Part shown: positions 33,631 to 44,262 of the stretch, piece after piece
Position numbering within the stretch: position 1 is the stretch's first letter
How the letters are laid out: each line of letters starts with the position of its first letter
NCBI GenBank assembly: GCA_029204225.1
Contig: CM055100.1
Span: forward strand, 35,307,645 to 35,356,085
DNA length: 48,441 nt
DNA from: Diphasiastrum complanatum
Taxonomy: Eukaryota; Streptophyta; Lycopodiopsida; Lycopodiales; Lycopodiaceae
Reading direction: 5' to 3'
Notes under the pieces: model-generated
Told to the model about the DNA's origin: nothing
The model's database searches: none
The model's input: only the letters and a program-made list of their open reading frames with translations
Made by a program: the position numbers and the translations under genes

Positions 33631-34590
33631 AATGCAGGCCGAGAGGAACGGAGGCGCCACCCCTCCATCGTTTACCATGCAGATAAACATTGCAGGTAGC
33701 CACCAGAAGGGCGCTCTACAGCATGCAAGAGGCATGCAGCACTGGAGGCCGTCCACAGCTGTTTTCTCCATTGTTTAATTGAGGAATCATTTGTTTGAAA
33801 CTAAACACAACAACTCTATGCCGTTTCGCAGATTTCAGATGTGTTAAGGGCGACTTTACAACTATTCCATACTCCTAAAGTCTGAACCATGATGTCAGAA
33901 GAAATCAGAAGTTCAAAAATGCATTTACTATGCAAAAATCTCTTGCTACTGCTATTTTTGCAGTAAGAATAGCTTTAGATCGCTGTAAAGTTTGCTAGTC
34001 CTCAGTTTGTGTTTCACAAATGCATAAGCAAGTAATTTTTACAGATTTACATATGCACAGGTTCTATCATAGTGAAAAACAGGGTACATGCTGCCCAAAT
34101 TTTTCCAAAACACCGATTTGCAGGCTACCCCTTCTTAATCACAAGATGGGCTTTGCAGTAGTTCATACCATCACAAAGATGGATTTACTGTATTACTCCA
34201 CCCTGCAAAACACTGATAAATTTGAAGAAGACTCCAGCATAAACCTGTAAATCAGAAAGAACTGCCTTTCAAATCCTGTAAAAACACCAACACTCTCAAC
34301 CAGTGATTAGTCTTTTTTGTGCTTCTTTTCCTGCTTTTTTTCTTATTCAAGCCAAAACTGGCTCAATAAAAAGCAAAAGACAGCCAACAAAACCCCCTAA
34401 ATCACTATGTAAAGAACAAAAAGCCAAAAAAAACCATCATTTACTCTTATTGATCTCGTTGCTAACGGAAAAGTGTCCCTAAAGGAGTAAACGACAACAC
34501 AAGTGAATCGAAAACCGAAAATTTAACGAAAAAATTCTCACAATTCGAGATTTCTTCATGAACACAAATCAATGGCAAAACGAGCTTAGA
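33631..34590. other. Stretch without recognisable genes
   Basis: No domain was identified. It may be the interior of a decayed LTR element, because a primer-binding-like site lies at its right edge. Confidence 0.4.
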
Positions 34591-34593
34591 ATT

Positions 34594-34606
34594 GGCTCTG
34601 ATACCA
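34594..34606 (-). other. Candidate LTR-retrotransposon primer binding site
   Basis: The plus strand reads GGCTCTGATACCA, the complement of TGGTATCAGAGCC (initiator tRNA-Met priming). No LTR pair or coding region was tied to it, so the element type is unknown. Confidence 0.5.
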
Positions 34607-35294
34607 ATATAAAGTCCTCAATCCAAGGATCCTATTCTAAGCATGCCAGTCACAGCAACACGAGGGAACCTGATGGTGGACAAACCAACCCAACCAAATC
34701 TAGATCGAACGGATCTAGCCCGCAAGCTATGGATCAATTACTTAGAGAGAAATGAGGCATCACACCAGCAGCATCCTGCCACTGGTCATGCTATCAAGCA
34801 TACACTAGTGAGAGCCCAATAGGTATACTTATATCCTCCAAGCCCCATGCACCACTAGTAGTGCAATGTGACACCTCACTGGACACCTCTGCAGCCTATC
34901 TGGGCCACATCATCCAGTTTCCCAATGACTCACTGATAAACCCATACCAATCCACCATCAAGTGTTTAGGCCTACAACCATTAATTATGACCATGTACAC
35001 ATAAGGGCCCCAATTCCCTTATAGTCACAATTAACTTATGGGTTGTTGGTCTACTGGTCCCTAGCTTGGACACGCTACCCGAGACCAATCATGGGCATGA
35101 CATCATCGGTCCAAACAACAGGTGGACTGATTTTCAAACGCCTTCCGATGTTCTTCTTATTACCCTTTTTAGTTTTTTGTTTGGCTTTCTTCACTCCCTT
35201 AAGAAGATTCATTAGAGGCAATGCAACTAGTCTTTAATGAATTTATGGAAAACCCCTGTGAAGCCCAAAAAAAATTTTACTTCCCTAATGGTTT

Positions 35295-35500
35295 TCAAGG
35301 TAGGCCAATTTTATTAAGCTCTTTGTAATCGACACAAAGACGAATATCGTCGTCTTTCTTGCCGGTTAACAAAACAGGAGCTCCCCAAGGGGCACTAGGC
35401 CTTATATGACCTTTACGTGAAAGCTCCCTAAGTTGACTAGCAACTTCATCTTCTTCCTTCAGGCTCATCCTGTAAGGAAAGAGCGATACAGGGGAGTTGT
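35295..35500 (-). pseudogene. Ty3/gypsy reverse transcriptase N-terminal fragment
   Basis: Minus-strand DHHIDLLPDNSPVSLFPYRM, SLKEEDEVASQLRELSRKGH, IRPSAPWGAPVLLTGKKDDD and IRLCVDYKELNKI match the start of gypsy RT. The fragment is cut after about 65 residues, before the catalytic YVDD. The sequence 5' of it (35540-35800) is proline-rich, GC-rich and not gypsy coding. Confidence 0.85.
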
Positions 35501-35712
35501 CAGGAAGAAGATCTATGTGATGATCGTCGGGCAGGTGCCGGGGAGGGGGTAGGTCGCTGGGGCAGGCCCAGGCTGGGCAGGTGGCACCGGGCTGGGCAAG
35601 CTGGGCAGGTGGCGTTGGGCACCCAGGCTCACACACACACACACATGCAAGGAACTGGGTGGGTTTCTCTATATATCCCCTCCCAGTTCCGTTGCAGGAT
35701 TGCTTATGGGAT

Positions 35713-35757
35713 AAAAACTGGCTGCCTGGACACGTGGCATTCGGGCAGCCAGTTTTT
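35713..35757. other. Perfect 14-bp inverted repeat enclosing CACGTG
   Basis: AAAAACTGGCTGCC (35713-35726) and GGCAGCCAGTTTTT (35744-35757) pair perfectly around a 17-base loop that contains the palindrome CACGTG at 35731-35736. T-rich sequence follows on the plus strand. It is probably part of a decayed LTR; its function is unknown. Confidence 0.7.
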
Positions 35758-36567
35758 TTTTCAATAAAAACGTGGTCAGGAGGGCACCGGGGCCAAAGGG
35801 CCACCGTGCTCACAAGATGCGAGGCCCCTCCTCCCCTCTACTTAATTATGATCTCACGGCCCGCAGTCCAAAACGCGGACTGCATACGGCCCAAGTCCCC
35901 AACTCTGTTTGCGTGCTGAACCAACGCACGCAGGCAGAGAAATTTTGCACTAGAAAAAAATTTGTGTTATTATTTAACTCAATTGAAAAGGAAGCAAACT
36001 GCCCGCCTGTCCACGACGGTGTCACCTCTGCCTTGCCTCAGAAAGGAAGGCGCCATCCAAATTTCGTATGGTCTGACAGTCTGACAGGGAACAGACAAGA
36101 CAGAAACATGAGGGATCACGGGCCCAAATCACAGTAAAGAAGGTCCACGACCACAGGCCTGAGTCTTCTCAAAAAAATTTCTTTACTTTTCCTTTATCAA
36201 GTGCTCACCTCTTATAAGGGAAAATAAAAGAGAAAGGTACAATACTGTGGGGTTAAATGTAAATATTCACAAGTTTCTTTTGAACCTTCAGTTTTAAAGA
36301 AACGTAACAAAATCAAATCTTCTTTACCAATAAATTAAAAAAACTTAATGTACTATAAATTTTAAAGGTTAAAAGAAAAAGAGAAACTATTGTTAAGAAA
36401 ATTACTAGTTAACACCCAACTAGACTTAAATCCCAACAACAAAATTTCCATCTTTTTAAAAATAAATTTGAACCAAGGCTACTAAACACAACTGGCCACT
36501 TTCCAATAAGGAATACCAAACGCAAAGGCAAATAAGGGAACTTGTGCACCTCTAAAGGAAGTCGACT

Positions 36568-37000
36568 GCTCTGACACCAACTGTTACAACTCCCTAGGAT
36601 CATCGACTTCCGCCCATCCATAGGGTCACAACCGACCCACCCCCATGCACTGGAGCTATCAACATAATCATGCCCGGTCAAGCCTCCTCGATAACTGGCG
36701 TCCCATACCACTAGCCATCGCACTCAGCTCACCCTAGCACACATCTCTTGGCTTGGAGATACATCCTGGCTCATGCACGTGCTCTCCATCCACCAACTCC
36801 CAAGTAGACTGAGTAAATGGAAAGAGAGAAACCCCACCACTATATAGGCACAGCACAGTGGGTCCCATCAAGCAATGGTCATGCTGACGACATGTGACCA
36901 CCTAGGATGGTGACGTGTGGCACCCAAACATGTCGATAATGCCAAACCTGCGTCATGCCCCTTGCAAGGCCGTCACTGAAGGGCGTACTGTTATGGTACA
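36568..37000 (-). mobile_element. Minus-strand LTR fragment with primer binding site
   Basis: The plus strand GCTCTGACACCAA (36568-36580) is the complement of a TTGGTGTCAGAGC primer site. From 36582 the sequence starts TGTTACAAC, so on the minus strand the LTR ends GTTGTAACA. A minus-strand TATA box (CTATATAG) lies at about 36840. The LTR is interrupted at 37000 by the Copia 5 insertion. It may belong with the gypsy RT fragment at 35295-35500. Confidence 0.55.
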
Positions 37001-37701
37001 TGTGAAGAATTGCCAAAAATTGACAAATCTAGCTTGATCAAAAACCATGTAGAATAGTGTAAATTGTGTACACAAGTGGGTCCCACACATGTGAGGCCAT
37101 GATGCCATGTGGGAAACCCATCCTAATGTAGGTTAGGTCAAGTCAAGAGAGTTGGTCATGTCTATTTGGTGGTCATCCCTACTTTATAGGACCTACACCT
37201 AAGTTTAAGGTGAAAATTTGACCAACTAGCTACCTACCAAGCATAACTCTAGGAAATAGACTAGGGTTTCATTTTAGGTCAAAGAGAGTGAGTTAACTTC
37301 CTTATCACATGCTGGAAATCCACCTAACTTCAAGAAGGAAGTCCAATTTGCTATGTATTCCCTCTCTCCATAGTGAGAAGATAGAAAATTTTTGGAGCTC
37401 ATTGGCAATCTCAAGCTAGTTCACTATGTACATTGAGTTTTTGTGATCCAAATGAAACCAAATCAATTTCTACTTGTTTCTCAGGTTGAAGGCCGTACTA
37501 CAGCCTGTAGTACACACGTGTGGGCTCGGATTTCAATGTTTATCAATGCTTTTGATTGTTAATGCTTGTTGTTTGTCAAATTGCCAATCTAGATCAACTT
37601 TTTTGTGTCTAGTTTTTTGATAGATTGTTAAGCAAGCATCCAATCACTCTTATGGATCTTTTGTAGATCCATTTATGGTCCTAAAGTACAGTACTTTCAC
37701 A
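37001..37701 (+). repeat. 5' LTR of Copia 5
   Basis: 701 bp starting TGTGAAGAATTGCC and ending TTTCACA, directly followed by the primer binding site. A TATA-like ACTTTATAGG lies at about 37181. Confidence 0.9.
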
Positions 37702-38156
37702 TGGTATTAGAGCCAAGTACAAGAGCATAAGCCATTGATCTAATGCAAATCCATTTTTAGCAAGTTTTGGTGCTAAAAACTAGTATTGAGAGGGCAAGCT
37801 AGAATCTTGATTTTGGTGAGGAGATTTGATCCCAAACTTGGTAGGGGTCCAAATCCGTACTGTCCACATGTGTGGGCACCTCTGAACCTACATTTAATGC
37901 ATGGTATTCATTTGATCCAAAAAAATTCAATTTGTGAGATGTTGGTGTAATTTTTGGTGGAGATCCTAGGACAATCTACCAAGATCATTTGCCATTGATT
38001 AGATTTGAATTTGTTTCATGGAATCTAATTAATCTAGGCTGAGTTCAAGTACTATTAAGGTTAAAAACAGGTCTTGAAAGTACACCAAGAAGGAAGAAAA
38101 AAATTAAGTCATTTTTTTGTCCAAAAATAGCCAAATTTGGCAAGATTTGATTGTGA

Positions 38157-38480
38157 GTAGATTTCACATCATCTTATCTTCATTCCAACTTTGTGGGGAG
38201 TGCTAGAACTGAGAATATAAGTCCATTTGTTGGATTAGAAATCTAATTTGAGTGAAAAACTACAAGAGAGAGACCTTAGTGAGTTTCTAGAGACAATCAA
38301 ATCCATTTCTTGGCAAGATATGTTTGAAAGTAGTTTTCACTTCATCTTATCTTCATTCTAGCTTTGTGAGGGAGTGATAGAACTGTGATTATAAGTCCAT
38401 TTGTTGGATTAGAAATCAAATTTGAGTGAAACACTACAAGTGTGAGACCTTTGTGAGTTTCAAGTCAATCAAATCTATTT
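38157..38480. repeat. 174-bp tandem repeat in the Copia 5 leader
   Basis: CATCTTATCTTCATTC occurs at 38169 and 38343, and the surrounding units (including AAGTCCATTTGTTGGATTAG) align along almost two copies just upstream of the gag ATG. Confidence 0.85.
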
Positions 38481-38505
38481 ATTGTTTGTAGAAGTCACTA
38501 GTAAG

Positions 38506-39399
38506 ATGGGATCTGCTGGAGCATACCTTCTAGAAGCTAGTGAAGGATTGAACTCTACAAATTATGCTATTTGGAAGGTTAGGATGGAGTCACTCTTGGT
38601 GCTCCAAGACCTTCATGAGTTCTTGATTGAAGATGAAGATGAACATCTAGGTGCACAGGAGTTAGCTAGATACAAGAAGAGATCTAGGCTTGCACTTCAT
38701 TGTGTAAAGATGAATGTGAGCAATGATTTCTTGAGAGAAGTATTAGCATGTACTAGTGCTAAAGAGGCCTGGGAGTCTTTAAAATCAATCTATGAATCTA
38801 GTAACACTTCAAGAGTACTCATGCTTAGAAATCAGATTTTGCAAAGCATGAAGAGAAGTCAGGAGAGTGCACAGGATTATGTACTCAGAATCAAGTCTCT
38901 AAATAGGGAGTTGGCTTCCATTGGAGAGAAGATTCATGATGGAGAGCTTGTACAAATTGTTCTTAATGGTCTAGGAGATGACTTTGCAAATTTGGTCCAA
39001 AGTTTTGCCATCCAAGACACTTTGCCAACTATAGAAAAACTTCACAGTGTATTAGTGGCTGAAGAGTGTAGGATGCTCCAAGCAAAATCTAGGATGAGTT
39101 CCTTGTCTTTGCAGGATGGTGATGAGAAAACCAATTTCTCATTCAAGGGCAAAAAGAAGACCAATGGAAAGAAGAAGCATCCAAAGGAGGCCAAAGAAGA
39201 GGATGATGCATCAAGCTCAAAGGACAAGTCAAAGCAAAAATGCTTCTTTTGTGGAAAGAAGGGGCATTATGCATCTGAATGCTACAAGAGGCTAAGAGCA
39301 CAAGTGGAGGAGGACAAACAAGGAAACCTTGCAAAGGAGGAGGAGGAGGATGAAGTAGATGCATTCTTGATGGCATCTACATCCTCACCAACAAGCTAG
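38506..39399 (+). CDS. Copia 5 gag with intact zinc knuckle
   Basis: 298 codons from MGSAGAYLLEASEGLNSTNY (an upstream in-frame ATG at 38482 would add eight residues). Gag signatures are YAIWKVRMESLLVL, KEAWESLKSIYESSNTSR, LNGLGDDFANLVQSFAIQD and a Lys/Asp/Glu-rich linker. The CCHC knuckle CFFCGKKGHYASEC is complete. Gag packages element RNA in particles. The protein could be made from the LTR promoter and serve related elements in trans. The stop at 39397 overlaps the point where protease begins in the +1 frame. Related to the gag at 13520-12612. Confidence 0.88.
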   Translation: MGSAGAYLLEASEGLNSTNYAIWKVRMESLLVLQDLHEFLIEDEDEHLGAQELARYKKRSRLALHCVKMNVSNDFLREVLACTSAKEAWESLKSIYESSNTSRVLMLRNQILQSMKRSQESAQDYVLRIKSLNRELASIGEKIHDGELVQIVLNGLGDDFANLVQSFAIQDTLPTIEKLHSVLVAEECRMLQAKSRMSSLSLQDGDEKTNFSFKGKKKTNGKKKHPKEAKEEDDASSSKDKSKQKCFFCGKKGHYASECYKRLRAQVEEDKQGNLAKEEEEDEVDAFLMASTSSPTS

Positions 39400-39546
39400 C
39401 AGTTCAAGAGACAATTGGTGGATCGACAGTGGGGCTAGCTCCCACATGTCTTGTGAAAAGGACTTTTTCTCAACCTTACACTCATTCAATGATGCTAAAA
39501 AGTTTGTCTTTACTGCAAATGATGAAGAGTGTAGGATAGAAGAATG
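39395..39546 (+). pseudogene. Copia 5 protease start (+1 relative to gag)
   Basis: The +1 frame reads SSSRDNWWIDSGASSHMSCE, with the aspartic protease DSGA motif, then KDFFSTLHSFND. It stops at about 39545, much shorter than a Copia protease. The overlap AGC-TAG-C with the gag stop could be a simple frameshift mutation or a shifty site. Confidence 0.75.
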
Positions 39547-39987
39547 ATGTTTGCATTACAAAGGGATTTAAACATGGAATATTGTTTAAGTTGGAAGCTA
39601 GTGTTGCTTTTGAAAGAATGAGCTTGGCAAAGGAGGAGATCACTCAAGAGGAGATCTTGGCAAAGTGTGATCTTGCTTGCATTGAGGAGGAGCATCAAAA
39701 GGAGGAAGATCTTGAGGATCAGCCTCAAAGCATGAGAGTTCCAAGGGAGTCCTCAATGACAATGGCTGAGTCATCAAATTGCATGCAAATTGTCCATTCA
39801 AGTGTGCATCTTGCAAGGGTGGTGAGCATTGGAGAGTCTACTATCTTTGAATACTTTTCGAAAAGTATTAGTAAACATGAGGTGACTTGTTTCTTACCTT
39901 TAAGATTCATGGTGTTTATTACTTTGTATGACAAGACAATGAAATGGATGCTTTGAAATCTACATTTGTTGTTGATAAGCAATTTCA

Positions 39988-40497
39988 TTGGATAGCTATT
40001 TTTGTAATAGTTTGAATAGAGTCATAAAAGATGAAACATCATTTGCTTTGGAAATCTTTTTGTCCACATGCTTTGTGCATGATCATTCCAATGTAAGGAC
40101 CAAATATTATCATATTTCAATGATAGGAATAATGGTAGTGTTTTGCTCTTCAAGTAGAGATTGTAGAATCTACTTGTTTTCAACCAAAGAATTTGTCAAT
40201 GGTGGAAATGTGATCTTTCAAGAGTGGAAGATTTGTAAACTTGAAGAAGCACCTTTGGATCAACACCTTATTCAATTCATTGATGTTTTGGAGTCAAGTC
40301 AAGTGAAGGATCAAGCTCAAAACCCGAGGACTCCAAGAAGAATCTTGAGTATCAAGATGGAGCCATCAAGGCTCAATCATATGGACCAAGCAAGGCAAGT
40401 TGTCTTTGGCAACATTATTTATGCACTTAATATTTTAATTGATGTATCTTCAAGTGCACAAAATGCCTTGGAATCCATGGCTTGGCATGATGTTTAG
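39988..40497 (+). pseudogene. Copia 5 pol remnant: integrase C-terminal edge to RT start
   Basis: RIYLFSTKEFVNGGNVIFQE corresponds to the end of Copia integrase. A spacer contains NPRTPRRILSIKMEPSRLNH and ARQVVFGNIIYALNI, then ALESMAWHDV, the first block of RVT_2. Coding similarity is then lost before the polypurine tract. The remnant retains the same part of pol as Copia 1. Confidence 0.7.
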
Positions 40498-40707
40498 TTT
40501 TGAAGTGTGCTACATATATATAGACACATTAATGGAACATCTTGTAAGGGATCCTCTAAGAGGTGGTGAAAGATCCTTCATGGACATCATTCTCTATTGG
40601 AGTCTCAAAAGTTCCTTGTTTGTAGCTGGATTTTTTAGACACTTCTAAAAGCTTTCATTGATCTATCAAGAGAGTTGTAAATAGATCAAGCTAAATTTGA
40701 GGAGGAG

Positions 40708-40909
40708 TGTGAAGAATTGCCAAAAATTGGCAAATCTAGCTTGATCAAAAACCATGTAGAATAGTGTAAATTGTGTACACAAGTGGGTCCCACACATGTG
40801 AGGCCATGATGCCATATGGGAAACCCATCCTAATGTAGGTTAGGTCAAGTCAAGAGAGTTGGTCATGTCTATTTGGTGGTCATCCCTACTTTATAGGACC
40901 TACACCTAA
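40708..40909 (+). repeat. 3' LTR of Copia 5 (first 202 bp only)
   Basis: Aligns base for base with 37001-37202, with two transitions (TTGGCAAA for TTGACAAA; CATATGGG for CATGTGGG). Homology ends at CCTACACCTAA. Confidence 0.9.
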
Positions 40910-40939
40910 AACTTAGTTTACCAACCAAAAACATATCCA

Positions 40940-41235
40940 CTATGCATATCCTCCATGGTCAACGCAAACAACAAGACTAAAAGCTCATGATACCAATACT
41001 TCATCTTTGGAAAGTCTTCAACACAAATAATGTTATGATGTTAAGCTACCCCATAATCAATCATAGAGAAGTATATAGCTCTACCAAGATGATCCATTGA
41101 ATCATCCATTGTAGGCAAAGGATACTTGGTTTTATTCATCATGATCAATCCCTTTAACCCATGCACATGCGCATACTCTCCGCCTTCTTATTCATTACAA
41201 GAATATACACATCCTTGGGGATTCATTGATCTTGT
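40940..41235 (-). pseudogene. Ty3/gypsy reverse transcriptase fragment, strongly decayed
   Basis: Minus-strand reading VMNKKAESMRMCMG, a stop, MNKTKYPLPTMDDSMDHLGR, AIYFSMIDYGVA, a stop, and VEDFPKMKYWYHELLVLLFA follows the gypsy RT order (RLCVDY, YPLPRIDDLLD, YFSKIDLRSGYHQI, EDIPKTAFRTRYGHYEFLV). Several substitutions and stops make it non-functional. It begins where the Copia 5 3' LTR is cut. Confidence 0.7.
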
Positions 41236-41955
41236 TGTATCCCATTCTAAGGTATTCTTCTATTTATTAAGCTAACGCATCCTGTTCTTTCTATCCAACT
41301 AGGTATGGTTAATGGAAAATAAGCTTACAACCAAATAAGAGTTGGATCTTATTATCTACATGGATTTCAAGAGAACGTCCATAAGGCAACAACTCCTTTA
41401 AAAGTACATCTCTAATTTATAATAAGGTGTTGTTATGGGTTACCACGTCTAAACTAGAGGGTTTTCAAAGAATAATAAGTTTAAAAAGCATCCGTCCACA
41501 ATATTCAATATTCAATTTACTTCAACACAATATCAAAAGTTTTGTACTCAACTTTTGACACGTTCCATTCATTCCAAAAAATAAATACATTGTTAGAGAA
41601 AAATATTCTCCTTCCTTTAAAGATACACTTTTCTTTGATTAAAACCAAAAATTGGTTTAGTATAATCCATGAATAGTTCATTCCTTGTCGGTGCGTTAGA
41701 TCTATAGGTATAGATGGTTTGTTTTCATAAGCGAAAAAACTTCCATCAAGTGTCAATGAAGTCATTGTTTTTAGCAAAATTGTGCTAACCTTTGATGACC
41801 ATAATCATATCGAAGGTTTGAACATGCATGATTCACATAACATCTACGGTGAAATTTAGAGTCAATGTGTGGCATCTTCATGGCATTACGACCTCCAACG
41901 TTTAGCTTGATAACAGGCTGATTGTCATATCAGGATTCGTAGCATTATTTATCAT
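41236..41955. other. Stretch without a clear gene
   Basis: Probably the upstream part of the decayed gypsy element (minus strand), but no domain could be confirmed. Longer minus-strand ORFs here resemble nothing known. Confidence 0.4.
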
Positions 41956-41959
41956 GGCA

Positions 41960-43595
41960 AGGACACTTTGTTTCCAGTTTCAGAAAGCATTTCATGCTCA
42001 TCTTTTTTTGTTTCAATTTGGGTGTGCTACTCTTGGTGGTTGTGAGACGGTCGTTCATGCTTTGTGTGCTATTCAAACGAGTAATTTTACGAGTTGATGT
42101 TGCTAATGCTTTCAACTCTGTTTCTCGAGCGGCTATCTTTCAAGAACTTTGTGGTGCTCATTATACACTTGCCATGCTCATTCTTTTTGTGCGTTGCTTC
42201 TATTCTAAAAGTTCTCATTTATACTTTAGTCATGCTTCTCATACTGGTGATGTTATCTTCATTTCTTCTGCTGAGGGAACTCACCAGAGGGATCCCTTAG
42301 GTGGTCCTCTTTTTTTTTTTAAAATTATCGTGCATCGCATGCTAATGCTACAGCTTTTTCCTCCTATTTATTCTCCTCTATTGCGGATGATACACATATT
42401 GTGGGGCCTGCTAGTAAAGTCATCCCTTTTTTTTTGCATTTCTCAACTCAACTTTTTCTATTGGACTTATAGTGAACAGGTCTAAGTGCATTGCTTGGTG
42501 CCCAAATGGCCTTCCAGCAAATATCTCCTTACTTGTAAGTTTCATTACTCAACTTGGTATTAAAGCACTGGGTGTTCCCATCGGTTCTTCTGGATATGTC
42601 ACTTCATTTATGCAGAAAGCTATGGATGGATTTGCTCGTCATTCTGATATGTTGCCAAAGTTTGAAAAATCTCAGGTTGCAGTCAAAATTCTCACTCAAT
42701 GCTTTGCTCAACGTCCTGGCTATCTTCTACGTTGTGTTTCTCCTTCATCTGACATAATATTATTACTTTGGGATTTTGATGATACTTCATCTGGCGTATT
42801 TGAACGTCTTTTGGGGTCAGGAACCTTTGACACTTCTGAAGGCTAGGTTTCGCAAATTTCTCTTCCATCCTCCTCAGGTGCTGTTGGCCTAGTGGCCTAG
42901 TGTCTACCGCTTGCCTTGCACCAGCTGCTTTTCTCGGAAGTTGGGCTCTTGTTGCCTTTGCACTAGTTTCCAGGTTTCAGTAGGGTAACCAGTCTCTTCT
43001 TCTTTATTCGGTGGCTCATGTAGAGACCGGCAATTTTGCTTTTCGACACGTTCTTCGCACTACTTGAGGTTACTTCCATTGCTTGTACAGCCTTTTGTGT
43101 CCCCCTTTGAATCTTTGGTGACAAATCAGTGACTGATTTTTCAGAAGACTATCATGGAGCATCTTCACTCTTATTCCTTCAGTCAAGTTATCAATGATTC
43201 ACCTTCAGATGCAGTTCGAGCTCGTCTTCTTTCATGTGCTGCTCCAGGTGCAGAGGCTTGGTTGGTTGCACGTCCAGTTCATCCACTCTTGTGGCTCAAC
43301 AATGATTTGTTTATAATTGCCCTTTGAACCAAATTGAGACTTCCACATCCAATGTTATTTGGTCTCTCTAAGTGTTTATGTGGGTGTGTGTTGGATTCCT
43401 TGGGTACTCATCTTATGCGGTGCCCCTCAGGTGGAGAACGTATTGTTGTGCATGATTCCATTCGTGATGTTCTTGCTGCTATTGCTCATGATAGTGGTTT
43501 TCATGTTGTTCAAAAACAGACACATTTCACCAGGGCCTTCTTCGTAATCTTCTCGATGTCGAGTTGACCTTGTTCTCTCGCATGAGAAAATTCCC
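41960..43595 (+). pseudogene. LINE-type reverse transcriptase with C-terminal zinc finger and probable restriction-like endonuclease
   Basis: Plus-strand pieces in several frames give, in order: QFGCATLGGCETVVHAL (RT fingers), LRVDVANAFNSVSRAAIFQE (catalytic motif A), GTHQRDPLGGPLF (motif B), IADDTHIVGP (motif C with the Asp pair, shifted out of frame after a T tract), NRSKCIAWCPNGLP, GIKALGVPIGSSGYVTSF, CFAQRPGYLLRCVSPSS, STACLAPAAFLGSWALVA, a finger CLCGCVLDSLGTHLMRCPSG, and VDLVLSHEK, resembling the start of a PD-(D/E)XK nuclease core. It is cut at about 43595 by gypsy sequence. Several frameshifts and stops make it dead. I know this RT type as an uncommon one in plants and other eukaryotes; its clade was not resolved. 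Confidence 0.75.
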
Positions 43596-44118
43596 ACTCT
43601 AGGAAAATTAACATCATAATTCGCTGAAAAGTCACTGGTGCGTTGCGAAGACCAAAGGGCATTTTGTTGTAAGCATAAGTGCCCCAATCTATAGTGAACG
43701 TGGTCTTTGAACAATCCTCCTTTCTTACTCCAACCTGATTATAGCCAGAGAAACCATCATGGAAACTATAATGCTCTTGACCAGCAACCTGATCTAAGAT
43801 AGAATCAGTGAAGGGTAAAGGATGATGATCCTTCCTTGTGGCAGCATTGAGCTTTCGAAAATCCTGGCATATTCATATTTTGCCAGTCTTCTTCTTTGGA
43901 ACAATAACAATGGGAGAAATCCATTCGCTGCTTAAGACGGGATAGATAATATCTGCCTTAAGATGCTTGTTGAGCTCGTCTTTAACCATGAGAGAGTACT
44001 TTGAATTGAGACGATAATGTCTCTCATCAGGACCTCCTTCGTCGTTCTTCCACCACGCAAGGGGCCGCTGCATCTCACGTAGCTCAAGAAAAGGAGCGAG
44101 ATTATAATGATCGTACAT
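43592..44118 (-). pseudogene. Ty3/gypsy reverse transcriptase fragment
   Basis: Minus-strand RLNSKYSLMVKDELNKHLKA, DIIYPVLSSEWISPIVIVPK, KKTGKI, a stop where a coding residue is expected, then CQDFRKLNAATRKDHHPLPF, TDSILDQVAGQEHYSFHDGF, SGYNQVGVRKEDCSKTTFTI and GTYAYNKMPFGLRNAPVTFQ. A continuous gypsy RT from motif 1 to just before the catalytic YxDD, with one stop. It is a different gypsy lineage from the fragments at 35.3 and 41.0 kb (SEWxSPIV, LNAAT, PFTD type). Confidence 0.88.
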
Positions 44119-44262
44119 ACGTTGAAGATTTTATCCGCTTTGCCTTGGAAACATATGGATGTCTTCATAAAATTTTTTGTGATTTTTTGTGTTTATGTGC
44201 GAAGCTTGCGATGAAACGCCAAGGACAAAGCATTATGTTACCATCGTCAGTGTTTCTTTTGC

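Larger units (their letters stand above)
37001..40909 (+). mobile_element. Copia LTR retrotransposon 5 (young, pol mostly deleted)
   Basis: 5' LTR 37001-37701, primer site TGGTATTAGAGCC at 37702-37714, 5' leader with a 174-bp tandem repeat, gag at 38506-39399, protease start, a deletion, the integrase C-terminal edge and first residues of RT, then a polypurine tract (TTTGAGGAGGAG, about 40696-40707) and 3' LTR 40708-40909. The 202 bp available in both LTRs differ at only two sites, both G/A. The 3' LTR is cut at 40909, next to gypsy sequence. It cannot move by itself because the catalytic parts of integrase, RT and RNase H are missing. Confidence 0.9.

Noticed and set aside
35501-35813. Cys/Pro-rich N-terminal extension of the gypsy RT frame, resembling a secreted peptide
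   Set aside because: Fused only by chance to the RT fragment; contains the perfect hairpin and a TATA-like box, so it is more likely LTR DNA.
36409-36723. 104-codon minus-strand ORF
   Set aside because: Lies across an LTR end and primer binding site; no domain.
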